From Rathayibacter tritici (GTDB taxonomy: Bacteria; Actinomycetota; Actinomycetes; Actinomycetales; Microbacteriaceae): DNA of 61,586 nucleotides. The DNA lies in NCBI RefSeq assembly GCF_002932875.1, contig NZ_PSWS01000070.1:1-61586 (forward strand), in the 5' to 3' direction. Position numbers and translations under genes: made by a program. Under the pieces are notes generated by a model, which searched no databases, was not told the DNA's origin, and saw only the letters and a program-made list of their open reading frames with translations. This document shows positions 52,550 to 61,586 of the stretch, piece after piece; the stretch's first letter is position 1; every line of letters begins with the position of its first letter.

Positions 52550-54033
52550 TAGTACGCTCCGTCGCGGGCAAGCACAGCGCGCGCGGTCTTGAAGAGGATG
52601 ACGATGTCGCCGGTCATCGACCAGTTCTCGACGTAGTAGAGGTCGAGACGGACGGTGTCCTCCCACGAGAGGTTCGAGCGACCGCTGACCTGCCAGAGGC
52701 CGGTGATGCCCGGCTTCATCAGGAAGCGGCGATGCACGTGCTCCTCGTACTGCTCGACCTCGCGCGCCAACGGCGGCCGGGGGCCGATCAGCGACATGTC
52801 GCCGCGGAAGACGTTGAGGAACTGCGGCAGCTCATCGAGGCTGAAGCGGCGCAAAATCGCACCGACGGGCGTGACGCGCGGGTCCTTCGCCATCTTGAAG
52901 AGGATCGAGTTCCCCTCGGCGCGCTGCTGCGAGGCGAGAGCGTCCAGACGGGCTTCGGCGTCAACAACCATCGAGCGGAACTTGAGCATTTCGAACGTCG
53001 CTCCGTTCAGACCGATGCGCTCCTGGCGGAAGAGCACCGGCCCCGGACTCGTCATCGTGACCAGAGCGGCGACGACCACGAGGACCGGCGCGCTGAGGAT
53101 GATCAGCATCGTCGAGGCGAGGATGTCGAACAGCCGCTTGGCGAAACGCTGGCGTCCGTCGAACCGCGGGGTCTCCACGTGGATCAGCGGCAGACCGGCG
53201 ACCGGGCGGGTGTGGATGCGGGGGCCACCGATATCGGTGAGGCTCGGCGCGACAACCAGGTGCTCGCGCCCCGGCTCGAGCGTCCAGCTGAGCTCGCGGA
53301 TCCGCTGCGGAGCGAGCTCGTCCGAACTGGTGACGACCACGGTGTCGGCGCCGGTGGCGTCCATCACCGCGCGGACTCCGTCGATCCCGGTGAAGCTGTG
53401 GACCGCGAGGCCCGAGAGCTCCTGCTCGCTCTCCAGGGCGGCCGCACCGCCGACCGACGTGGAGACGGCGCCGACGAGCTTGTAGCCCGCCTCGCTGCCG
53501 CGGCGCAGCTCACGCGCGGTGTGCAGGACACTCGCGCGGGAGCCGAGCAGCACGACCTGGCTCGAAAAGCGGCCCGAGCGGCGCTGTCGGGTAAGCCACG
53601 AGCGCCAGACCAGACGGCCGACGCAGATGAGCACGATCCCGGCGGGAAACGCCGTGATGATGTAGCCGCGCGCCAGCAGGATCTGCAACAGGTAGGCGAT
53701 GATCGCGACGATGCCGAAGAGCCAGATCGACGCGTCGACCACGCGGCGGTACTCGACGTAGCCGGTGCCGACGATCCGCCGGTCACGGGTGTCGAAGACC
53801 TGAAGGGCGAGGAGCCAGCCGACCGAGAGGGCGACGGACACCCAGGTGTAGCTGACGGCGATGTCTGCGGGGTTCTGGAAGCCCACGTCGGAGTTGAGGT
53901 TCAGGTCGAACCAGAAGAGCTGCGTCCCGAAGACGGAGAGGACGATCGCGACGATGTCCGTGATCAACAGCCGTCGCCGGTAGTCCTGCTCCCACGACGG
54001 TCGACGTTTCGGCGATGTCCCTTGCGCCGTCAT
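52549..54033 (-). CDS. Exopolysaccharide undecaprenyl-phosphate sugar-1-phosphate transferase
   Basis: A polyprenyl glycosylphosphotransferase (WbaP/WcaJ/CpsE type) of about 494 residues that loads the first sugar onto undecaprenyl phosphate. Four N-terminal helices are followed by a Rossmann-like CoA-binding region (VVLLGSRASVLHTARELRR), a fifth helix and the catalytic domain with KRLFDILAST, MLKFRSM, LDELPQFLNVFRGDMS and GITGLWQVSGRS. ATG 54033 has GGAAAGG upstream; GTG 54093 is an alternative adding 20 residues. It is the first gene of the minus-strand polysaccharide module. Confidence 0.9.
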   Translation of the reverse strand: MTAQGTSPKRRPSWEQDYRRRLLITDIVAIVLSVFGTQLFWFDLNLNSDVGFQNPADIAVSYTWVSVALSVGWLLALQVFDTRDRRIVGTGYVEYRRVVDASIWLFGIVAIIAYLLQILLARGYIITAFPAGIVLICVGRLVWRSWLTRQRRSGRFSSQVVLLGSRASVLHTARELRRGSEAGYKLVGAVSTSVGGAAALESEQELSGLAVHSFTGIDGVRAVMDATGADTVVVTSSDELAPQRIRELSWTLEPGREHLVVAPSLTDIGGPRIHTRPVAGLPLIHVETPRFDGRQRFAKRLFDILASTMLIILSAPVLVVVAALVTMTSPGPVLFRQERIGLNGATFEMLKFRSMVVDAEARLDALASQQRAEGNSILFKMAKDPRVTPVGAILRRFSLDELPQFLNVFRGDMSLIGPRPPLAREVEQYEEHVHRRFLMKPGITGLWQVSGRSNLSWEDTVRLDLYYVENWSMTGDIVILFKTARAVLARDGAY

Positions 54034-54157
54034 CGATTTCCCCGACCTTTCCTGCTGCTCCGAAAGGCGTACTTCCGTTTCCGGTGTTGTCACGTCGCCA
54101 GGCTACCCACTTCCTCGTTTCCGATGGGTGTCGGCCAGGCGAGAGATGCTCCTCAGG

Positions 54158-54766
54158 TTAGCCGCGGAGCCGACCGCGGCTCTCCTGGAGGTAGCACGCG
54201 CCGCACAGGGACTCGTAAGTGACCGCCGCTCCGTCGATTGCGACCTGGTCACCGTCGAACACGAAACGGCCGTCGACGACGCGCCCGTTGAAGATCGCTT
54301 TGCGCCCGCACCGGCAAATCGTCTTCAGCTCCTCGAGGCTGTGGGCGATCTCGAGGAGCCGTCGGCTGCCCGGGAACGCGGCGGTGCGGAAGTCCGTCCG
54401 GATGCCGTAGGCCAGCACGGGGACGTTCTCGAGGATGGCGATCCGGAGCAGATCGTCCACGTGCGACTCGGGCAAGAACTGTGCCTCGTCGACGAGGAGG
54501 GCGCTGACATCGCGCGCCGACTCGGCCAGGACCCGGGCCCGCGCGGCGGTGAAAACGGCCACCGGATCGCCGTCGGGCTCGAACAGGACGTCCACCGAAC
54601 GGGTGACACCCAAACGCGACACGATCAGCTCGTCACCCTTCGTATCGACGGCGGGCTTGGCCAGCAGCACCCGGTGGCCCCGCTCCTCGTAGTTGTGCGC
54701 GGCCTGCAGGAGCGACGTGCTCTTCCCGCTGTTCATCGCGCCGTAGCGGAAGTACAGCTTGGCCAT
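54158..54766 (-). CDS. tdk: Thymidine kinase
   Basis: Type II thymidine kinase of 202 residues for nucleoside salvage. The P-loop is YGAMNSGKST, the Asp-Glu pair VDEAQFL, and zinc Cys residues lie in CRCGRKA and CGACYLQ. The substrate lasso Tyr region is VTYESLCGA. GAGGAGACCTG precedes ATG. Ordinary single gene. Confidence 0.93.
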   Translation of the reverse strand: MAKLYFRYGAMNSGKSTSLLQAAHNYEERGHRVLLAKPAVDTKGDELIVSRLGVTRSVDVLFEPDGDPVAVFTAARARVLAESARDVSALLVDEAQFLPESHVDDLLRIAILENVPVLAYGIRTDFRTAAFPGSRRLLEIAHSLEELKTICRCGRKAIFNGRVVDGRFVFDGDQVAIDGAAVTYESLCGACYLQESRGRLRG

Positions 54767-54821
54767 CAGGTCTCCTCGAGGTTGGTGCGGAGGAGACTCC
54801 CCCGTGGCGAGTGCGCGGCGC

Positions 54822-55523
54822 TCACGGGAGGAACCCGTCCTCGCCGGCTCGGCGGATCAGATCGGCGCGCCGGCTCGCGGGGCGGCCGACGGCGACGTAT
54901 TTGCGGCGCACGCGCTGTAAATACGTCTTGGCAGTCTCGAACCGCACATTCATCTTCGCGGCCACCTCCGGCGTGCTCGAGCCGGACGCGTACAGGCGCA
55001 ACGCCTCCAGCTCGCACGCGCTCAGGCGAGGGCGCTGTTGCGCGGCGACCCCGGACGGCAGCGGACGCCACTGCGCGGACGAGAGGTCGGCGGAGCGCAT
55101 CTCGAGAGCGGCGCGAGTCTGCTCCATCACCTCGGCGATCGGACGCGACTTCGCGAGGTGACGGACGGCTCCGGCGCGAAGCGCGCGCTCGTGGACCTCG
55201 TCGTCCTCGCTGTCCGAGAGCACAACCACAGCGGCGCCCGCGGCACGGCAGGTACGGATCCGCGCTTCGATCGAGATCGGCTCGCGCAACTCGGTGGCCA
55301 TGACCACCACCTGAGTGGGGAACACGTCGCTCGTGACGAGATCGAGCCAGGTGCACGCGGCGACGACGACCTCGAAGTCCGGGGCGTGCGAGCGGATCCA
55401 CGCGCCGCTCTCGGCGAGCTGGTCCTCGTCGGGGTCGAGCAGGCCAAGGCGGACCGGGCGCGGGCCCGTGTCGCGAGCGCTCCGGGCGCAGGAGCCCGAG
55501 GGCTCACCGGAGCGGGTGATCAT
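54822..55523 (-). CDS. LuxR-family regulator with degenerate receiver domain
   Basis: A protein of 233 residues from ATG 55523. The C-terminal LuxR HTH is intact (LSACELEALRLYASGSSTPE, MNVRFETAKTYLQRVRRKYV). The N-terminal half has a receiver layout (VRLGLLDPDEDQL; VVVLSDSEDD; HLAKSRPI), but the position of the phosphorylated Asp reads VVVMATEL, with Ala instead of Asp. It is therefore probably a pseudo-receiver, regulated by something other than a histidine kinase. No kinase gene is adjacent. It lies between tdk and the radical SAM gene. Confidence 0.82.
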   Translation of the reverse strand: MITRSGEPSGSCARSARDTGPRPVRLGLLDPDEDQLAESGAWIRSHAPDFEVVVAACTWLDLVTSDVFPTQVVVMATELREPISIEARIRTCRAAGAAVVVLSDSEDDEVHERALRAGAVRHLAKSRPIAEVMEQTRAALEMRSADLSSAQWRPLPSGVAAQQRPRLSACELEALRLYASGSSTPEVAAKMNVRFETAKTYLQRVRRKYVAVGRPASRRADLIRRAGEDGFLP

Positions 55524-55560
55524 GCGGACGATCCTAGCCGCGGCCTGCTGCGCCACCGGC

Positions 55561-56688
55561 TCAGAACAGCGTCGGCTGCCCGACGCCCGGCAGGATCGCG
55601 GCGCGCTCGGCACCGAGCTCGCCGACGAGCAGACCGTCGTGCTCGAGGGAGCGGCGCTCACCACCGAGGGTTCGCAGGGTGCCGAGCGAGCCCAGCGCAG
55701 AGGAGCGGACCGATCCGGTCGCCGGATCCTCCTCGCCGCGCTCCAGCCGGTGTGCCCGCATCAGCGGGCGCATGCGCTCCGACAGCCAGCGGCGGTACTC
55801 CAGCGGGGCGTAGGCGGCGCGGCCCGGGTAGAGGGAGCGGTAGCGGTCGACGAGCTCGGGGTGCTCCTGCGCAAGCCACTGCAGGAACCACTCCTTGACT
55901 CCGGGCTTGAGGTAGAGGGTCGAGTACATGATCGTGCTGGCGCCGGCCTCACGGCAGGCTCGGAGCGATTCGTCGAGGTGCGCGCGGGTGTCGGTCAGGA
56001 AGGGCAGGATCGGCATCAGGAACACCGAGCACTCGAATCCCGCCTCCCGTGCCGCGGTGACCGTTGCCAATCGAGCCGCGGCCGTGGGCGCCCCCGGCTC
56101 GACGGAGCGCTGAAGTTCCTCGTCGTAGACGGCGATCGAGACACCGAGGTCGACCGGAACGTGCTCCGCGGCCTCGCGGAGAAGCGGCAGGTCGCGCCGC
56201 AGCAGGGACCCCTTCGTCAGGATCGAGATCGGGGTGCCGGAGGCAGCGAGCGCGGCAATGATGCCCGGCATCAGCCGGTACCGGCCCTCGGCGCGCTGGT
56301 ACGGGTCGGTGTTGGTGCCGAGGGCCACCGGGTGGCGCTCCCAGCTCGGCTTGGCGAGCTCCCGCGTGAGGACCTCGGCGACGTTCACCTTCACCACGAT
56401 CTGCGAGTCGAAGTCGCGCCCGCCGTCGAATTCGAGGTACTCGTGCGTGGGCCGAGCAAAGCAGTAGGTGCAGGCGTGCGTGCAGCCGCGCATCGGATTG
56501 ATGGTCCAGCCGAACGGCATCTTCGAGGAGGTGTGCACCCGGTTGAGCGCCGACTTCGCGAGCACCTCGTAGAAGGTGATTCCGTCGAATTCCGGCGTGC
56601 GCACTGTCCGCACCAGATCGGTGAGCTTCACCAGCCCGGGCAGCGCGGCCTCGTCGGCCGTACCGATCGACTGCCCGTTCCACCTCAT
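55561..56688 (-). CDS. Rv2578c-type radical SAM protein
   Basis: A radical SAM/SPL-like protein of 375 residues. The cluster motif is RGCTHACTYCFARP (CX3CX2C). PMRGC, LGTNTDPYQ and SVFLMPILPF are family features of the spore photoproduct lyase-like Rv2578c group. Function is unknown, but a LexA-type box lies 10 bp before its start, and I recall that Rv2578c belongs to the mycobacterial SOS regulon; a DNA-damage role is therefore plausible. The C-terminus ends in PGVGQPTLF, as in relatives. Confidence 0.87.
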   Translation of the reverse strand: MRWNGQSIGTADEAALPGLVKLTDLVRTVRTPEFDGITFYEVLAKSALNRVHTSSKMPFGWTINPMRGCTHACTYCFARPTHEYLEFDGGRDFDSQIVVKVNVAEVLTRELAKPSWERHPVALGTNTDPYQRAEGRYRLMPGIIAALAASGTPISILTKGSLLRRDLPLLREAAEHVPVDLGVSIAVYDEELQRSVEPGAPTAAARLATVTAAREAGFECSVFLMPILPFLTDTRAHLDESLRACREAGASTIMYSTLYLKPGVKEWFLQWLAQEHPELVDRYRSLYPGRAAYAPLEYRRWLSERMRPLMRAHRLERGEEDPATGSVRSSALGSLGTLRTLGGERRSLEHDGLLVGELGAERAAILPGVGQPTLF

Positions 56689-56696
56689 GCAGCTAT

Positions 56697-56713
56697 TAGA
56701 ACATACGTTCGAA
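56697..56713 (-). promoter_or_regulatory. LexA (SOS) box
   Basis: GAAC-ATAC-GTTC (56699-56710) matches the actinobacterial SOS core GAAC-N4-GTTC, within TTAGAACATACGTTCGAA. On the minus strand it is followed at once by TTCTAATAG, a -10 candidate (TAATAG), so bound LexA would block the promoter of the radical SAM gene. Confidence 0.82.
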
Positions 56714-56727
56714 CGACGCGCACGCAG

Positions 56728-58215
56728 TCAGACCGAGGCGGAGAGCTCCAGCGTCTCGGCGGTCGCGCTGACCGTCCGCTCGGCCTTCTCGGGCGCATCG
56801 TTGAGCGTCGAGCCGTAACTCGGCACCAGTGCGCGGATGCGCGGCTCCCAGGCCTTCATCCGATCGGGGAAGCACTTCTGCACGATGTCGAGCATGATCG
56901 GCACGGCGGTCGACGCTCCGGGCGAAGCACCGAGCAGCCCGGCGATCGTGCCGTCCCCCCCGGTGATGACCTCGGTGCCGAACTGCAGCACTCCGCCCTT
57001 CTTCTCGTCTTTCTTCATCACTTGGACGCGCTGGCCGGCCGTGATCAGGTACCAGTCCTCATCGCGGGCGGTCGGCAGGAATTCGCGCAGGGCCTTCATC
57101 TTCTTGCCGCGGCCGGCGAGCACCTCGCCGATCAGGTACTTCATCAGGTCGAGGTTGTCGCGGGCAACCGCGAGCATCGGGACGATGTTGTGCGGCCGGA
57201 TCGACAGCGGCAGGTCGAGCCACGAGCCGCGCTTGAGGAACTTGGGCGTGAATCCGGCGTACGGACCGAACAGGAGCGACGACTCGCCGTCGACGACGCG
57301 CGCGTCCAGATGGGGCACTGACATCGGGGGCGCGCCGACGGCCGCCTTGCCGTAGACCTTGGCTGTGTGCCGGGCGACCAGCTCCGGGTTGTCGGTGCGG
57401 AGGAACTGCCCGGAGATGGGGAAGCCGCCGAAGCCCTTGATCTCGGGGATGCCGGACTTTTGCAACAGATGCAGCGCGCCCCCGCCGGCGCCGACGAAGA
57501 CGAAGCGGGCGGTCACTCGCTGGGGCGTCCCGCCAACGAGCTGCTTGAGATCGAGGCGCCAGGTGCCGTCCTTCTGGCGGGTGATGTCGGTGACCTCGCG
57601 ACCAGTGTCGAGCGTGCCGCCGTGGGCGACGACGTAATCGAACAGCTGGTGCGTCAGCGAGCCGAAGTCGACATCGGTTCCGGCCGGCATGCGGGTCGCG
57701 GCGTAGGGGCCGCCGCCCGCCGGCCGCTGCTCCATCAGCAGGGGCGCCCACTCGTGGATCGTCGTGATGTTCTCGGTGAACTCGATGCCGGCGAACAGCG
57801 GCTGGTCTTTGAGGGCCTCGTAGCGTTTGCGGAGGTACTCGACATTGGCTTCGCCGTGCACGAAGGTCATGTGCGGCGCCGGGTTGATGAAGCTGGACGG
57901 CTCACGGATGTCGCCGGACTCGACCAGGCTCGACCAGAACTGGCGCGAAATCTGGAACTGCTCGTTGATCTGAATGGCCTTCGCCGGGTCCACGGAGCCG
58001 TCGGCCGCCTCGGGCATGTAGTTGAGCTCGCAGAGAGCGGCGTGACCGGTGCCCGCGTTGTTCCACGGGTTCGACGATTCCTGCGCGACGTCGCCGAGGC
58101 GCTCGTAGGCGGCGATCGTCCAGTCGGGCTGCAGCTGGGTGATCAGGGCGCCCAGAGTGGCGCTCATGATGCCCCCACCGATGAGGGCGACGTCGACCGG
58201 TTCCGAGGAGTTCAC
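56728..58215 (-). CDS. mqo: Malate:quinone oxidoreductase
   Basis: FAD-dependent peripheral membrane enzyme of about 495 residues that oxidises malate to oxaloacetate and passes electrons to quinone. The FAD motif is VALIGGGIMSATLGALI, with NPWNNAGTGHAALCELNY, LLFGPYAGFTPKFLK and the end GASPGASTAVPIMLDIV. GTG 58215 is used; the ribosome-binding site is weak, and an ATG 23 codons upstream is possible. It is a typical TCA-cycle enzyme in actinobacteria. Confidence 0.93.
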   Translation of the reverse strand: MNSSEPVDVALIGGGIMSATLGALITQLQPDWTIAAYERLGDVAQESSNPWNNAGTGHAALCELNYMPEAADGSVDPAKAIQINEQFQISRQFWSSLVESGDIREPSSFINPAPHMTFVHGEANVEYLRKRYEALKDQPLFAGIEFTENITTIHEWAPLLMEQRPAGGGPYAATRMPAGTDVDFGSLTHQLFDYVVAHGGTLDTGREVTDITRQKDGTWRLDLKQLVGGTPQRVTARFVFVGAGGGALHLLQKSGIPEIKGFGGFPISGQFLRTDNPELVARHTAKVYGKAAVGAPPMSVPHLDARVVDGESSLLFGPYAGFTPKFLKRGSWLDLPLSIRPHNIVPMLAVARDNLDLMKYLIGEVLAGRGKKMKALREFLPTARDEDWYLITAGQRVQVMKKDEKKGGVLQFGTEVITGGDGTIAGLLGASPGASTAVPIMLDIVQKCFPDRMKAWEPRIRALVPSYGSTLNDAPEKAERTVSATAETLELSASV

Positions 58216-58297
58216 GAGAGACGAGTTTACGCTCGCCCAGGCGCGCCACGGCGGGGAGAGGGCCGACGCGCCCATCAATTTCACGACTTTTCCACGC

Positions 58298-58329
58298 GGG
58301 AGGGGCGGCCGGACTCAGCAGCCCCTCCC
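58298..58329 (-). terminator. Terminator after asd
   Basis: A 9-bp stem GGGAGGGGC/GCCCCTCCC, extended by CGC/GCG with a bulge, lies 8 bp after the asd stop on the minus strand. Downstream (minus) reads GTGGAAAAGTC. Confidence 0.65.
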
Positions 58330-58336
58330 CCGCGGA

Positions 58337-60795
<2,459 letters not shown>

Positions 60796-60898
60796 GTGCT
60801 GCTCCCGGGTCAGTGGCTGGAGGGCCGTCGCGACCCGACGGGCGAGTCTACCGGTCGCCCGCACTCCGGGCCGGTCACGTGAGTGGTCGGCGGTCGCG

Positions 60899-61498
60899 TC
60901 AATTCTCGACGAGGCGGCGGCCCTCGAAGGCACGGCCGAGCGTGATCTCGTCGGCGTACTCGAGGTCACCGCCGACAGGCAGACCCGAGGCGAGTCGGGT
61001 GATGCGGATGCCGAGAGTGCTGAGCATGCGGGAGAGGTAGGTCGCGGTCGCCTCGCCCTCGAGGTTGGGGTCGGTCGCGATGATCACCTCCTGCACCTCG
61101 CCGTCGGCGAGGCGTTGCAGCAGCTGGCGGATGCGGAGCTGGTCGGGGCCGATGCCGTCGATCGGGCTGATCGCGCCGCCGAGCACGTGGTACAGCCCGC
61201 GGAACTCGCGAGTGCGCTCGATCGCGGGGACGTCCTTCGCCTCCTCCACGACGCAGATGACCGTGCGGCTGCGACGCGGGTCGCGGCAGATCCCGCAGGT
61301 CGCCTCCTCCGCCACGTTCCCGCAGATGTCGCAGAAGTGCACCCGGTGACGCAGCTCCAGCAGAATCTCGGCGAGGCGGGTGACGTCGAACGTCTCAGTC
61401 TGCAGGATGTGGAACGCGATGCGCTGGGCGGACTTGGGGCCGATGCCGGGGAGTCGGCCGAGCTCGTCGATCAACTCCTGGACGATGCCTTCGTACAT
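60899..61498 (-). CDS. recR: Recombination protein RecR
   Basis: Works with RecO/RecF in loading RecA at gaps. It has 199 residues with an N-terminal helix-hairpin-helix ([20 protein letters not shown]), a zinc module CDICGN...CGICRD and a Toprim domain ([30 protein letters not shown]). GAGAGGAGGCGACCGC lies before ATG. The 88 bp to the window end hold no stop in any minus frame and no gene I can support; dnaX normally lies just beyond. Confidence 0.95.
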   Translation of the reverse strand: MYEGIVQELIDELGRLPGIGPKSAQRIAFHILQTETFDVTRLAEILLELRHRVHFCDICGNVAEEATCGICRDPRRSRTVICVVEEAKDVPAIERTREFRGLYHVLGGAISPIDGIGPDQLRIRQLLQRLADGEVQEVIIATDPNLEGEATATYLSRMLSTLGIRITRLASGLPVGGDLEYADEITLGRAFEGRRLVEN

Positions 61499-61586
61499 GC
61501 GGTCGCCTCCTCTCGAGTGGGGCGGACGAGTGGGACGAGATCGAGCGGGCGAGCGGGATCGACGAGGCGCGTATCCGCACTGTCGC

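Noticed and set aside
61499-61586. End of dnaX at the right edge
   Set aside because: All minus frames are open but none shows recognisable DnaX sequence in 88 bases, so no gene is claimed.

Overview
The window is about 61.6 kb of very GC-rich DNA with frequent GTG starts, many 4-bp GTGA/ATGA overlaps between genes, an FMN riboswitch before ribD, a 6C RNA beside a Tad pilus locus, and a Ku protein with a lysine-rich tail. Protein content and gene order point to an actinobacterium of the family Microbacteriaceae (Rathayibacter/Clavibacter/Curtobacterium-like). This is an inference from remembered families; I cannot fix the genus. Most of the window is ordinary chromosome.

Layout. 1-208 is a 93-bp inverted repeat whose right arm carries the start of ku. 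0.2-7.2 kb holds ku, small hypotheticals, a secreted ExeM/NucH-like nuclease, a frameshifted Nei-type glycosylase whose 3' end is duplicated around a DUF6338 insert, and a 2TM protein. 7.2-14.9 kb has a DUF3516 helicase and a zinc uptake locus (aztA divergent from aztB-aztD1-aztC-aztD2 around a probable Zur box). 15.1-16.7 kb has a MOSC remnant, DUF3054 and DUF3097. 16.7-20.8 kb has a truncated ABC gene and then the FMN-riboswitch operon ribD-ribE-ribBA-ribH. 21-28.8 kb holds an MHS-type MFS transporter, an ABC exporter, an SDR, a lipoprotein, a TrmH methyltransferase, an aldehyde dehydrogenase and a nicotinamidase. 28.8-37.4 kb (minus strand) has a PBP4-type carboxypeptidase, tRNA-Thr(CGU), and the overlapping chain topA-tmk-holB-hydrolase-tetR. 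37.9-41.4 kb is the Tad locus (tadA, tadB/C, DUF4244, tadE, tadE/G-like) with a 6C small RNA at its head. 41.6-47.7 kb has acs, ridA-DUF4177, a broken class A PBP gene, a metallophosphoesterase, tRNA-Pro(CGG) and a VanZ protein. 47.7-54.1 kb is a minus-strand exopolysaccharide module (UDP-sugar dehydrogenase, LMW tyrosine phosphatase, tyrosine autokinase, HprK-PqqD-like protein, sugar-phosphate transferase). 54.1-61.5 kb has tdk, a LuxR-type regulator, an SOS-box radical SAM gene, mqo, asd-lysC and recR.

Points of most interest: (1) the 6C RNA with two exact CCCCCC loops, its own promoter and terminator, next to tadA as I recall for mycobacteria; (2) two AztD-like lipoproteins in one zinc operon that seem to have split the family's histidine motifs between them; (3) an HPr-kinase-like P-loop protein with a PqqD-like C-terminus inside a polysaccharide module and with no ordinary start codon where one is expected; (4) a DUF6338 cargo segment bounded by 34-bp direct repeats at the end of a glycosylase gene; (5) the near-perfect inverted repeat over the ku start, which is either a divergent duplication or an assembly fold-back; (6) several genes decayed by deletion or frameshift (nei, MOSC, ABC, PBP), suggesting ongoing gene loss or, for the simple frameshift, sequencing error.
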